In this document: positions 34,830-42,802 of the stretch, in pieces
How the letters are laid out: each line of letters starts with the position of its first letter
How positions within the stretch are numbered: the first letter of the stretch is position 1
Origin: Plasticicumulans acidivorans
Lineage (GTDB): Bacteria; Pseudomonadota; Gammaproteobacteria; Competibacterales; Competibacteraceae
Direction of reading: 5' to 3'
Assembly (NCBI RefSeq): GCF_003182095.1
Contig: NZ_QGTJ01000007.1
Coordinates: 124,001 to 188,000 of the forward strand
DNA: 64,000 bases
Notes under the pieces: model-generated
What the model was told of the DNA's origin: nothing
Seen by the model: the letters and a program-made list of their open reading frames with translations, nothing else
The model's database searches: none
Position numbers and translations under genes: made by a program

Positions 34830-36239
34830 ATGAGCAAGTCGCGCCCACAGATGCGCCAGCGGCTGCTGGCCGCGGGTATGTCGCTGCTGCTGCACGCAGC
34901 GCTGCTCGCCGTCCTGCTGGTGTCATTCGTCCCGAGCTCTCTGGAGAACCTCGGCAGCAGCGTGCAGGAGCAGGCTCCGCAGCAGGCCCCGGCGCCGACG
35001 CAGGCGGCGATGGTCGATCAGAGTGCGGTTGCGGCGACCATGCGTCGCCTGGCCGACGCCGATCGCCAGCGCCAGGAAGCCGAGGATGCCCGCCAGCGCA
35101 AACTCGAACAGCAGGCCAAGGCAGCCGAGGACCGGCGTCGGCAGGAAGAGGCGCGTCTGCACGAGGCGCAGGTCCGGCAGGCCGAGGAGGCCAGGCGTCA
35201 GGAGGAACTTGAGCGCAAGGCGGAGGCCGAGACCAAGCGCCTGGCTGAAGCACGCCAGCAGCGGGCTGATGCTGAAAAAGCCCGTGCAGCCGAGGAGCGG
35301 CGAGCCGCTGACGCCGCCCGCAAGGCCGAACAGGCGGCGAAGGCCGCCGAGGCCGCCGAGGCGCAGCGCGCCGCCGCCGAAAAGAAAGCTGCCGAAGCCA
35401 AGGCACGTGCCGAGGCCGAGGCGAAAAAGCGCCAGCAGGAAGCTGAAAAAAAAAAGCTAGAGGCTGAAGCCCGAGCCAAAGCCGAGGCAGACGCGAAAGC
35501 CGCGGCAGAAGCCAAGGCCAAAGCTGCCGCAGAGGCCAAAGCCAAGGCGGCAGCCGATGCCAAAGCCAGGGCCGATGCCGACGCCAAGGCCAAAGCGGCG
35601 GCCGATGCCAAAGCCAAGGTGGCCGCTGATGCAAAGGCCAAGGCAGCAGCCGATGCCAAAGCCAAGGCTGATGCGGACGCCAAGGCGGCGGCTGACGCCA
35701 AAGCCAGGGCCGATGCCGACGCCAAGGCCAAGGCGGCCGCCGATGCCAAGGCAGCCGCTGACGCTAAAGCCAAGGCTGATGCGGAGGCCAAAGCCAAGGC
35801 GGCTGCCGAAGCTAAAGCGGCTGCCGATGCCAAGGCCAAAGCCGACGCCGAGGCCAAAGCCAAGGTCGCTGCGGAGGCCAAGGCGAAAGCCGAGGCGGAT
35901 GCAAAGCAGGCGCTGGCTGATCTGCTGGCGAAAGAAGCCAAAGAGCGTGGCATGCAGCGTGAGATCGATCGCTACGGCGCGTTGATCCGGCGTGCGGTCG
36001 AGTCACGCTGGCTGCTGCCGCAGGGTAGCCGGCAGGGCTTATCCTGTATTCTCGTCATCCAGCTCGGGGCTGACGGCAGGGTGCAGAACGTACGTGTTGC
36101 CCGCTCCAGTGGTGACCCGACCTTCGACAGCTCCGCGGTGATTGCGGTACGCAGCGCTTCGCCGCTGCCAATGCCGAACGATCCCGATGTCGCTGCGAAA
36201 TTCCGCAGTTTCAATTTCGAATTCAAACCCGATGCCTAA
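34830..36239 (+). CDS. tolA: Tol-Pal system protein TolA with long Ala/Lys/Asp repeat
   Basis: A 469-aa inner-membrane-anchored periplasmic protein. It has one N-terminal helix (about 13-33), a long helical domain II (about 75-365) and a globular TolA C-terminal domain III (about 375-469; MQREIDRYGALIRRAVESRWLLP, LVIQLGADGRVQNVRVARSSGD). Domain II contains tandem ADAKAKA/AEAKAKA-type repeats between about 35461 and 35920. The region also has a run of ten A residues (35446-35455) encoding Lys codons. It is moderately longer than E. coli TolA (421 aa), mainly in the repeat. Starts 10 bp after tolR. Confidence 0.95.
   Translation: MSKSRPQMRQRLLAAGMSLLLHAALLAVLLVSFVPSSLENLGSSVQEQAPQQAPAPTQAAMVDQSAVAATMRRLADADRQRQEAEDARQRKLEQQAKAAEDRRRQEEARLHEAQVRQAEEARRQEELERKAEAETKRLAEARQQRADAEKARAAEERRAADAARKAEQAAKAAEAAEAQRAAAEKKAAEAKARAEAEAKKRQQEAEKKKLEAEARAKAEADAKAAAEAKAKAAAEAKAKAAADAKARADADAKAKAAADAKAKVAADAKAKAAADAKAKADADAKAAADAKARADADAKAKAAADAKAAADAKAKADAEAKAKAAAEAKAAADAKAKADAEAKAKVAAEAKAKAEADAKQALADLLAKEAKERGMQREIDRYGALIRRAVESRWLLPQGSRQGLSCILVIQLGADGRVQNVRVARSSGDPTFDSSAVIAVRSASPLPMPNDPDVAAKFRSFNFEFKPDA
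35461..35920 (+). repeat. Imperfect tandem repeat in tolA domain II
   Basis: Roughly 460 bp built from Ala-Lys-Ala-(Lys)-Ala-Ala/Asp/Glu units with codons gcc/gca, aag/aaa and gat/gac interchanged. It encodes the lysine-rich helical stalk. Copy number is likely to vary between strains by replication slippage, and the region is prone to assembly error. Confidence 0.85.
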
Positions 36240-36254
36240 GTCAGGAGGCCGGTC

Positions 36255-37538
36255 TTGAACTTCCTTGCCCGCATCGTCCCAGCTCTGTTCCTCGCGTGCG
36301 CGCTGTGCGCATCCGCGCGGGCGGAGCTGACCATTCAGATCACCAAAGGCGTTGAAGGCGCTCTGCCGATCGCCATCGTCCCGTTCGCCGGCAATGCCGG
36401 TCTGCCGGAAGACATCGCCGCGATCGTCACGGCCGATCTCAAGCGCAGCGGCCGCTTCAACCCGCTCGACAGCGGCCGCTTCCCGGAAACGCCGTCCGCG
36501 CTGAATCAGGCCAATCTCGGCAGCTGGCGCAATCTGAGCGTGCCGCATCTGACCGTCGGTCAGGTCAGCGCCGGCGGCGCCGGCTACAAGGTGCAGTTCC
36601 AACTCGGAGACGTGTTCAGCGGTGCGCAGCTGCTCGGCTACAGCTTCGATGTGCGTGCCAGCGACCTGCGCCGGGTCGCCCATCACATCGCCGATCTGAT
36701 CTACGAGAAGCTGACCGGTGAGAAGGGCGCCTTCGCCACGCGCATCGCCTACGTCACCGTGCCGCCGGGCGGCAAGTCGTACACGCTGGTGGTCGCCGAC
36801 TCCGACGGCTACAACCCGCAGACGGTGCTGCGCTCGGCGCTGCCGGTGATGTCGCCGGCCTGGTCGCCGGACGGCTCCAAGCTCGCTTATGTCTCGTTCG
36901 AGAACCGGGCGGCGCAGATCGTCGTGCAGGACGTCTACAGCGGTGCGCGGCGCACGATTTCCGCCTCGCCGGGCATCAATGGTGCGCCGACCTGGTCACC
37001 CGATGGCCAGCGGCTCGCCTTCACGCTGTCCAAGGACGGCAACCCGGAAATTTACAGCGCCGATATCAGCGGCGGCGGCCTGACCCGGCTGACCAATTCC
37101 AGTTCGATCGATACCGAGGCCGCCTGGTCGCCGGACGGTTCGAGCATCGTCTTCACCTCCGACCGCGGTGGCAGCCCGCAGCTGTATCGCATGTCGGCCA
37201 GCGGCGGCGGGGCCGAGCGCATCAGTTTCAGCGGTGACTACAACTCGCGCGCCGCCTTCTCGCCGGATGGCAAGTCGCTCGCCTTCGTCTCGCGTAGCGG
37301 TGGCCGTTTTCATATCGCGCTGATGGACGTGCGTTCGCGTCAGACCAAAATGCTGACCGACGGCGGTATGGACGAATCACCGAGCTTCGCGCCCAACGGC
37401 GGCATGGTCATCTACGCCACGCAGCGCGGCGGCCGCGGTGTGCTTGCCGCCGTCTCCATCGACGGGCGCGTACAGCAGACGCTGCTGTCGACCCAGGGCG
37501 AAGTGCGCGAGCCGGCCTGGTCCCCCTATTCCCGCTGA
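36255..37538 (+). CDS. tolB: Tol-Pal system beta-propeller protein TolB
   Basis: A periplasmic protein of 427 aa with a Sec signal (ALFLACALCASARAE). The N-terminal TolB domain (about 25-160; LPIAIVPFAGN, VPHLTVGQV) precedes a six-bladed propeller with repeated PAWSPDGSKLAYVS, PTWSPDGQRLAFTL, AAWSPDGSSIVFTS, AAFSPDGKSLAFVS and PSFAPNGGMVIYAT. Initiation is at a TTG (36255) following AGGAGG with 6-nt spacing. It bridges TolA and Pal during cell constriction. Confidence 0.96.
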   Translation: MNFLARIVPALFLACALCASARAELTIQITKGVEGALPIAIVPFAGNAGLPEDIAAIVTADLKRSGRFNPLDSGRFPETPSALNQANLGSWRNLSVPHLTVGQVSAGGAGYKVQFQLGDVFSGAQLLGYSFDVRASDLRRVAHHIADLIYEKLTGEKGAFATRIAYVTVPPGGKSYTLVVADSDGYNPQTVLRSALPVMSPAWSPDGSKLAYVSFENRAAQIVVQDVYSGARRTISASPGINGAPTWSPDGQRLAFTLSKDGNPEIYSADISGGGLTRLTNSSSIDTEAAWSPDGSSIVFTSDRGGSPQLYRMSASGGGAERISFSGDYNSRAAFSPDGKSLAFVSRSGGRFHIALMDVRSRQTKMLTDGGMDESPSFAPNGGMVIYATQRGGRGVLAAVSIDGRVQQTLLSTQGEVREPAWSPYSR

Positions 37539-37581
37539 ACCCCGTTCAACACCCTGAACTTCACAGGAAACCGCACACAAG

Positions 37582-38118
37582 ATGAACGCCTTCCTCAAGA
37601 ACCTGCTGCTCGCGTCTTCCCTCGTCGCGCTGGCTGCCTGCTCGTCCACCGGCACCACCAGCGGTGACGGCACGGGCGCCGACGGTACCGGCGGCGCCTA
37701 CGGTGCATCCGGCTATGGCGCCGGCCGTGGCGGTGCCTACGGCGCCGGCGGTGCGGGGGCCGGCAACTACGTCGGCGGCCCGGAGGCGACGCAGGAGCAG
37801 CGCGTCGTGTATTTCGATTACGACAGCGCTGAAATCCGCGCCGACTCGCAGCCGATCATCGCGGCGCACGCGCACTACCTGATGCAGACCGGCGGCGCCG
37901 CTGCGATCCTCGAAGGGCACACCGACGAGCGTGGTACGCGCGAGTACAACATTGCCCTCGGCGAGCGCCGCAGCAATGCCGTGCGCCGGGCGATGGAAGC
38001 CCTCGGCGTCAATCCGCGGCAGCTGCGCACCGTGAGCTATGGTGAGGAGCGTCCGGCCGTGTCCGGCCACGACGAGTCTGCCTACGCGCAGAACCGCCGC
38101 GTCGAGATTGCCTACTGA
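37582..38118 (+). CDS. pal: Peptidoglycan-associated lipoprotein Pal
   Basis: A 178-aa outer-membrane lipoprotein. Lipobox LVALAAC places the acylated Cys at residue 20. A Gly/Ala/Tyr-rich linker (about 30-65) is unusual in composition for Pal. The OmpA-like peptidoglycan-binding domain follows, with VYFDYDSAEI, ILEGHTDERGTREYNIALGERR and SYGEERP. Part of tolQRAB-pal-cpoB. Confidence 0.96.
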   Translation: MNAFLKNLLLASSLVALAACSSTGTTSGDGTGADGTGGAYGASGYGAGRGGAYGAGGAGAGNYVGGPEATQEQRVVYFDYDSAEIRADSQPIIAAHAHYLMQTGGAAAILEGHTDERGTREYNIALGERRSNAVRRAMEALGVNPRQLRTVSYGEERPAVSGHDESAYAQNRRVEIAY

Positions 38119-38128
38119 GGTAGCTGCC

Positions 38129-38776
38129 ATGCGCCTTGCGCTGTGTTCCCTGAGCTTCGTCCTCGCCCTGACTGCCTGGCCCGCCGCGGCACAGCAGGAG
38201 GGCGCGGGCACCAGCCTGATCTATGAACTGCTCGATCGCGTCGGTCAGCTGGAAAAGGACGTGCGCGAGCTGCGCGGAGAGATCGAGGTGCTGCGCTACC
38301 AGCAGCAACAGCAGGGTGGCGAGCAGGGGCAGGCGCAGAGTGAGACGCCGCGAGCCAACGTCGCGCCGGCTTCGCCGCCGGCGGCTGCCGCGGATGCTGC
38401 CGCCAGCGACAAGGCGACCTATGAAGCGGCCATCGTGCATCTGCGCGAAGGCCGCTACGACGAGGCCATCGGCCTGCTGGAAAATTTCAACACGCGCTTC
38501 ACATCGAGTCCGCTGACCGGCAACGCCCTGTACTGGCTCGGCGAGAGCTACTTCATGACCGGTGATTACGCGCATGCGCGTGACACGCTGCTGCAGTTTG
38601 GCGCCGGCTATCCGAACAGCGAAAAACTGCCCGAGGCCATGCTCAGGCTCGGCCAGAGTTACGCGCGTCTCGGTGATACCGGCAAGGCCCGTGAGGTGTT
38701 GCGCCGCCTGACGCAGGCTTATCCGGGGACCGCGGCAGCGACGCAGGCCAGCCGGCAGATGCAGGATCTGCACTGA
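38129..38776 (+). CDS. cpoB: Cell division coordinator CpoB (YbgF)
   Basis: A periplasmic protein of 215 aa with a signal peptide (LSFVLALTAWPAAAQ), an N-terminal trimeric coiled coil (LLDRVGQLEKDVRELRGEIEVLRYQQQQQ) and C-terminal TPR repeats (YEAAIVHLREGRYDEAIGLLENF, NALYWLGESYFMTGDYAHARDTLLQF, AMLRLGQSYARLGDTGKAREVL). CpoB links TolA with the PBP1B machinery. Starts 10 bp after pal; ATG at 38129. Confidence 0.94.
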   Translation: MRLALCSLSFVLALTAWPAAAQQEGAGTSLIYELLDRVGQLEKDVRELRGEIEVLRYQQQQQGGEQGQAQSETPRANVAPASPPAAAADAAASDKATYEAAIVHLREGRYDEAIGLLENFNTRFTSSPLTGNALYWLGESYFMTGDYAHARDTLLQFGAGYPNSEKLPEAMLRLGQSYARLGDTGKAREVLRRLTQAYPGTAAATQASRQMQDLH

Positions 38777-38791
38777 TCGCGTCCTTAGTGC

Positions 38792-38820
38792 TTGGCTCGG
38801 GCGCCTGACTTGGGTATTCT
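38792..38820 (+). promoter_or_regulatory. Candidate sigma-70 promoter of tRNA-Lys
   Basis: TTGGCT (38792-38797) and TATTCT (38815-38820) are separated by 17 bp and end 15 bp before the mature tRNA 5' end. A GC-rich discriminator follows, typical of stable-RNA promoters. Confidence 0.55.
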
Positions 38821-38835
38821 TGCGCCCCCGATTCA

Positions 38836-38911
38836 GGGTCATTAGCTCAGTTGGTAGAGCATCGGACTTTTAATCCGCTGGTCGCAGGTTCGAATCCTGC
38901 ATGACCCACCA
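38836..38911 (+). tRNA. tRNA-Lys (anticodon UUU)
   Basis: A 76-nt tRNA with an encoded CCA end. The acceptor arms GGGTCAT and ATGACCC pair perfectly. The D arm is AGCTCAGTTGGTAGAGC. The anticodon loop CTTTTAA carries TTT for lysine. The T arm contains GGTTCGAATCC. Its position after cpoB is the conserved gammaproteobacterial arrangement. Confidence 0.98.
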
Positions 38912-38920
38912 AAATACAAG

Positions 38921-38953
38921 GGCTTGCGTCGAAAGACGCAGGCCTTTTCTTTT
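38921..38953 (+). terminator. Rho-independent terminator of tRNA-Lys
   Basis: A 10-bp stem (GGCTTGCGTC with GACGCAGGCC, one G-T pair) closed by a GAAA tetraloop and followed by TTTTCTTTT. Confidence 0.92.
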
Positions 38954-39233
38954 GCCCGCCAACCATCTGTCAACGACACCAGAGGATTGAAGCGCTTCGC
39001 ATCATCGAGATGCGCAGGAGAAAAATGCGCATGGACTGGTGCGGAGCACTTCTTTCCGGACGGATTGGCGCGTCATTTCGGACCTGCGCCGACGCTTGCT
39101 CAGGTTTGAGGGCGACGGACTGAAGCTCGCGTATTCCGCAGCTCGATCGCTGACGGCTGCATGTGTCAGCCGCGCGGGCCGTCCAATGCATCCTCGCCGA
39201 GGGTGTGCAGCGCGCCACCGCGCAGCGGCACAC
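38954..39233. other. Gene-free stretch downstream of tRNA-Lys
   Basis: About 280 bp with no ORF I can support and no second copy of the tRNA 3' end that would mark an attachment site. Base composition looks slightly less GC-rich than its surroundings. It may be decayed sequence. Confidence 0.45.
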
Positions 39234-39650
39234 TCAGCTGCCCGGCAATGCGGCCAGCAGCGCCGCGTAGCGCGCGGCCTTGCCGCTGGCGATGGCGAGC
39301 AGCGAGCGCCAGGGGCCGATGCCGAGCCAGCCGGCGGCGACGCACAGCGGGTCGCCGATCAGCGGAATCCATGAGCCGAGCAGCGCCAGCGCGCCCCAGC
39401 GGCGCAGGTAGCCGAGCGCGCGGGCATGTTGCGGGTGCGTCGGCATCGGCGCGGCGCGGCGTGCCAGCAGATAGCCGATCAGCCAGGAGCTCATGCCGCC
39501 GAGCGTGTTGCCGAGCGTGGCGACACCAAGCAGGGCGAGCGGCGTTTCCCCGCGCAGGGCGAGCGTGATCAGCAGCAACTCCGAACCGCCCGGCAGCAGG
39601 GTGGCGGCGAGGAAGCTGCCGAAGAACAGGCTCCAGAGTCCGCCGCTCAC
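39234..39650 (-). CDS. yqaA: YqaA-family (DedA superfamily) membrane protein
   Basis: A 138-aa inner-membrane protein matching the E. coli YqaA size. Signatures are LFFGSFLAATLLPGGSELLL, LLGVATLGNTLGGMSSWLIGYLL and WGALALLGSWIPLIGDPLCVAAGWLGI. DedA-superfamily lipid transport is the likely biochemical class. The GTG start at 39650 overlaps the stop of the upstream metallopeptidase gene by 4 bp (GTGA), indicating coupling. The longer upstream frame is a shadow of that gene. Confidence 0.85.
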   Translation of the reverse strand: MSGGLWSLFFGSFLAATLLPGGSELLLITLALRGETPLALLGVATLGNTLGGMSSWLIGYLLARRAAPMPTHPQHARALGYLRRWGALALLGSWIPLIGDPLCVAAGWLGIGPWRSLLAIASGKAARYAALLAALPGS

Positions 39651-40336
39651 ACCTCGAACCAGGCGGGCGCCATTGCCGGCAGGCTGCGCAGTCGCTGGCG
39701 CAGGCTCTGCCAGAGCGGATCGTGGCGTGCCACCAGCGCCCAGAACGCCGGCGAATGATCGAGATGCACCGTGTGGCACAGCTCATGGACCATCACGTGG
39801 CGCACCAGCTCCGGCGGCAGGAACAGCAGCTTGGCATTGAGGCTGATGTGGCCCTGGCGCGAGCACGAGCCCCAGCGCGTGCGCTGGGCGCGGATGCCGA
39901 CGGCGGTGTAGTGCAGGCCGGTGGCCTCGGCGGTGGCGGCAAGCCGCGCCGGCAGTGTTTCCTGCGCCCGCCGCAGCACGAAGCGGCGCAGCAGGCTGCG
40001 GGCGCTGACGTCGTCGCTGGCGCGCAGCTGCAGGCGGTTGTCCTGGCACGACAGGCCGGTGCGCTTGCCGGGTTCGACGCTGATCGTCCAGCACTCATCG
40101 AGCGCTGGCAGCTCCACTTGCGACGGCACGCCGAGCCCGGCCAGATGGTGCTGCAGGCGCGCGTGCTGCAGTTCGATCCATTCGCGGTGGCGCTCGACGA
40201 TGCCGATCAGCTCGCGCGGCGGAAACCCCGCCGGCACGACGATCTCGATGCCGCGTGCCGGTACCGCACGCAGGCGCACATGCCGGGCGCGCGGGCTCTC
40301 GCGCACGGTCAGCGGGGGCAGCTCGCGCCGGCTCAT
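39647..40336 (-). CDS. YgjP/DUF45-family M48-type metallopeptidase
   Basis: A 229-aa cytoplasmic protein of the WLM/YgjP family. Zinc-site motif HELCH (in HVMVHELCHTVHLDHSPAFW) is near residue 190, with the upstream RTRWGSCSRQGHISLNAKLLFLPPELV block that defines the family. The N-terminal region (VRLRAVPARGIEIVVPAGFPPREL) is also conserved. Physiological substrate is unknown. It is translationally coupled to yqaA. Confidence 0.88.
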   Translation of the reverse strand: MSRRELPPLTVRESPRARHVRLRAVPARGIEIVVPAGFPPRELIGIVERHREWIELQHARLQHHLAGLGVPSQVELPALDECWTISVEPGKRTGLSCQDNRLQLRASDDVSARSLLRRFVLRRAQETLPARLAATAEATGLHYTAVGIRAQRTRWGSCSRQGHISLNAKLLFLPPELVRHVMVHELCHTVHLDHSPAFWALVARHDPLWQSLRQRLRSLPAMAPAWFEV

Positions 40337-40340
40337 GCGC

Positions 40341-40829
40341 TCAACGGCGGCGCGCGAGCTTGATCGCGCGCCCGGCCGCCAGCGGCCAGGGCAGGTTGAT
40401 GTGCTCGGCGGCGAGTGCGTTGAGGCGATCGAGGATGCTTTGCGGCATGGCGCAGGCGTGGCGCGAGCCGAGGTCGACGTGCACCAGCAGGATCTCGGTG
40501 CTGGCTGCCAGCTCGCCGCTGCGGGCGTTGTACATCCAGTGAAACAGCTGCACGCGCTTGCTGTCGTGACCGAGCAGCTGCGTCTCCACGCGCAGCGGCG
40601 TGTCGACGACCAGCTCGTGCTGGTAGTTGATGTGCGTCTCGACGACGAAGGCCGAACAGTTCGTGGCGGCGCGGTGCGCCTCGCCCAGGCCGAGATGGTC
40701 GAGCACGGCGTCGGTGGCCTGATCGAAGGCCATCACGTAGTAGGCGACGTTCATGTGACCGTTGTAGTCGATCCACTGCGATGGGACGACGGTCGAGTAC
40801 AGGGCGAGCGGAGCAGGGGCGGTCGACAT
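40341..40829 (-). CDS. Acyl-CoA thioesterase (4HBT hotdog family)
   Basis: A 162-aa hotdog-fold protein. It carries VVPSQWIDYNGHMNVAYYVMAFDQATD, the catalytic-Asp motif of 4HBT enzymes (DYNGHMN), and THINYQHELVVDTPLRVETQLLGHDSKRV. It resembles the betainyl-CoA thioesterase/YbgC-type group. Although YbgC normally precedes tolQ, this gene lies elsewhere and in another operon context, so I do not call it ybgC. ATG at 40829; upstream extension is spurious. Confidence 0.82.
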   Translation of the reverse strand: MSTAPAPLALYSTVVPSQWIDYNGHMNVAYYVMAFDQATDAVLDHLGLGEAHRAATNCSAFVVETHINYQHELVVDTPLRVETQLLGHDSKRVQLFHWMYNARSGELAASTEILLVHVDLGSRHACAMPQSILDRLNALAAEHINLPWPLAAGRAIKLARRR

Positions 40830-40900
40830 CGGACGGGCTGGCTGGCTGACGGCGGACAGGGCGCGAACGCTACCCCCTGCCCGGCCGGGGTGCAACGCGC

Positions 40901-41350
40901 TCACGGCTGCCAGCGTTCCGGATTGGCCCAGAATTTCGCGTTCAGCCAGTCCGGCACGGTCTTGTATTCGGCGAGCGACCAGCGCGCCAGGCGGTGCGTG
41001 GCGTCGCTGGCCGGCAGCGTGAAGCCGAGCCCAAGCCAGGCGCTGTCGTCCCACAGCGTGCGCGGGCTGCGGATCAGGCCGTCGTGGCACTGGTGGTCAC
41101 GCAGGCGGGCGAGCAGGTGGCGGGCGTCATCCGCGGGCAGGCGCTCCAGGCCGTCGAGCAGCAGCACGGCGGCATGTTGGCTGTCCGCCACCTGTTCGAT
41201 CGGCAGGCGCGTGACGACGCAGTCGGCCGCCGGCGTGAGTTGCGCGGTGAGCTCGGTATCGGCATCGGCGATCAGCAGCAGCGTGGGCGGCGCCAGCTCG
41301 GCGAGCCAGTGGCGGATGGCGGCGGGACAGTCGTGGGTGATCGCGGTCAT
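40901..41350 (-). CDS. DUF6231-like hypothetical protein
   Basis: A soluble protein of 149 aa without signal peptide. Features are an N-terminal nucleotide-fold-like stretch (PPTLLLIADAD), LLLDGLERLPADDARHLLARLRDH, and the C-terminal SDATHRLARWSLAEYKTVPDWLNAKFWANPERW, which I associate tentatively with DUF6231, a gammaproteobacterial family of unknown function. ATG at 41350. Diverges from thiD across a 99-bp gap. Confidence 0.65.
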   Translation of the reverse strand: MTAITHDCPAAIRHWLAELAPPTLLLIADADTELTAQLTPAADCVVTRLPIEQVADSQHAAVLLLDGLERLPADDARHLLARLRDHQCHDGLIRSPRTLWDDSAWLGLGFTLPASDATHRLARWSLAEYKTVPDWLNAKFWANPERWQP

Positions 41351-41449
41351 CGGCGGACTCCGGCAGGAAGCTTGGCAGCGGCGCGCATCATCGCGGACAC
41401 TGGAACACCAGCCACGTTCGCGCAAGCGTTGTACGGAGCACCTCACAGC

Positions 41450-42253
41450 ATGCAGGGCAGGGTACTCGTCGTCGCCGGCTCCGATTCCGGCGGAGCCGCC
41501 GGCATCCAGGCCGACATCAAGACCATCACCGCACTCGGCGCCTACGCGATGACGGCCATCACCGCGCTGACCGCGCAGAACAGCCGCGGCGTGTTCGGCG
41601 TGCATGCGGTGCCGGTCGACTTCATCGCCCGGCAGATGCAGCTGGTGCTCGACGACTACGGCGCCGACGTCGTCAAGACCGGCATGCTGCATGCCACCGA
41701 GGTCATCGAAACCGTCTGTGCCACGCTCGATGGCGCCGCCGCCGGACTGCCGCTGGTGGCCGATCCGGTGATGTTCGCCAAGGGCGGTGATGCGCTGCTC
41801 GACACGGCCGCGATCGGCGCGCTGCGCGCGCTGCTGCTGCCGCGTGCGTATCTGCTGACGCCGAACCGCCGTGAGGCGGAACTGCTGGCCGGGTGCCCGA
41901 TCGACTCGGTCGACGACCTGCGGCGTGCCGCCGAGCGCCTGCTCGAACTCGGCCCGAGCGCGGTGCTGGTCAAGGGCGGGCATCTCGACGGCGAGACGGT
42001 CAGCGACGTGCTGCTGAGCCGCGACGGCGAACAGGTGTTCACACATACGCGGGTGGCCAGCGTCCACACCGGTGGTACCGGCTGCTCGCTGGCTTCGGCG
42101 ATCGCCAGCGGTCTGGCGCAGAGGCTGGTGCTCGCCGATGCCGTGCGCCGCGGCCTCGACTACGTGCAGCAGGCCATCGTCAGCGCGCCGGGTTTCGGCG
42201 GTGGCCGCGGCCCGGTCGACCATGCGCACACCGTGCAGCCCTTCGGCGTATGA
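41450..42253 (+). CDS. thiD: Hydroxymethylpyrimidine/phosphomethylpyrimidine kinase ThiD
   Basis: A ribokinase-fold kinase of 267 aa in thiamin synthesis. It begins VLVVAGSDSGGAAGIQADIKT, contains VKTGMLHATEVIE, DPVMFAKGGDALL, YLLTPNRREAELLAG and VLVKGGHLDGE, and ends with the anion-hole/catalytic HTGGTGCSLASAIASGLA. The canonical catalytic Cys/Asp region (GTGC) is intact. Its stop overlaps mobB by 4 bp. No TPP riboswitch is visible in the short upstream gap. Confidence 0.95.
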   Translation: MQGRVLVVAGSDSGGAAGIQADIKTITALGAYAMTAITALTAQNSRGVFGVHAVPVDFIARQMQLVLDDYGADVVKTGMLHATEVIETVCATLDGAAAGLPLVADPVMFAKGGDALLDTAAIGALRALLLPRAYLLTPNRREAELLAGCPIDSVDDLRRAAERLLELGPSAVLVKGGHLDGETVSDVLLSRDGEQVFTHTRVASVHTGGTGCSLASAIASGLAQRLVLADAVRRGLDYVQQAIVSAPGFGGGRGPVDHAHTVQPFGV

Positions 42254-42795
42254 GCGTCCGCCCCGTCTTTCCGCGGCCGCTGCTCGGTGTCGTCGGTACC
42301 AGCGGCAGCGGCAAGACCACCCTGCTGTGCGCACTGATCGAGCAACTGACGGCGCGCGGCCTGCGCGTCGGCGTGGTCAAGCAGGCGTCACCGCGCTTCG
42401 ATGTCGACGTGCCCGGCCACGACAGCGACCGCCTGCGCCGCGCCGGCATCCAGCGCCTGCTGCTGAGCGGTGAGAGCGGCAGCACGCTGATCGAGGAATA
42501 CCCGCAGCCGCATGAGTCCGCACTGGCCGAAGCGCTGTCCTGGCTGGAGCCGGCAACGCTCGATCTGGTGCTGGTCGAAGGCTATGCCGAAGCGGCGATC
42601 GCCAAGCTCGAAGTGCTGCGTGCCGGTCAGCCGATGCGCCATCGCCACCGTGACGATGCCGACGTCATCGCCGTCGTCTGCGACCACCGCATCGAGCCGC
42701 CGCCGCAGGTGCCCTGCCTCGACCTCAACGCGAACGAAGCGGTGCTCGCCTTCGTGCTCGATTTCCTGCAATGCCTGCCTTGCCGAACGGAGTGA
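42250..42795 (+). CDS. mobB: Molybdopterin-guanine dinucleotide biosynthesis adaptor MobB
   Basis: A 181-aa P-loop GTPase with Walker A GTSGSGKTTLL, the switch region VDVPGHDSDRLRRAG, and LVLVEGYAEAAIAKLEVLR. MobB supports conversion of molybdopterin to MGD. It is coupled to thiD (ATGA overlap) and lies 7 bp before moeA. Confidence 0.92.
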   Translation: MSVRPVFPRPLLGVVGTSGSGKTTLLCALIEQLTARGLRVGVVKQASPRFDVDVPGHDSDRLRRAGIQRLLLSGESGSTLIEEYPQPHESALAEALSWLEPATLDLVLVEGYAEAAIAKLEVLRAGQPMRHRHRDDADVIAVVCDHRIEPPPQVPCLDLNANEAVLAFVLDFLQCLPCRTE

Positions 42796-42802
42796 GAGGC
42801 CG

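Noticed and set aside
38836..39233. Integration site for a mobile element at tRNA-Lys
   Set aside because: No direct repeat of the tRNA 3' end downstream and no integrase gene nearby.
40341..40829. Calling the thioesterase ybgC
   Set aside because: Hotdog motif is present, but its context is unlike the tol-linked gene and the sequence also fits other 4HBT families.
41351..41449. TPP riboswitch before thiD
   Set aside because: Only 99 bp and no CTGAGA-type thi-box element.
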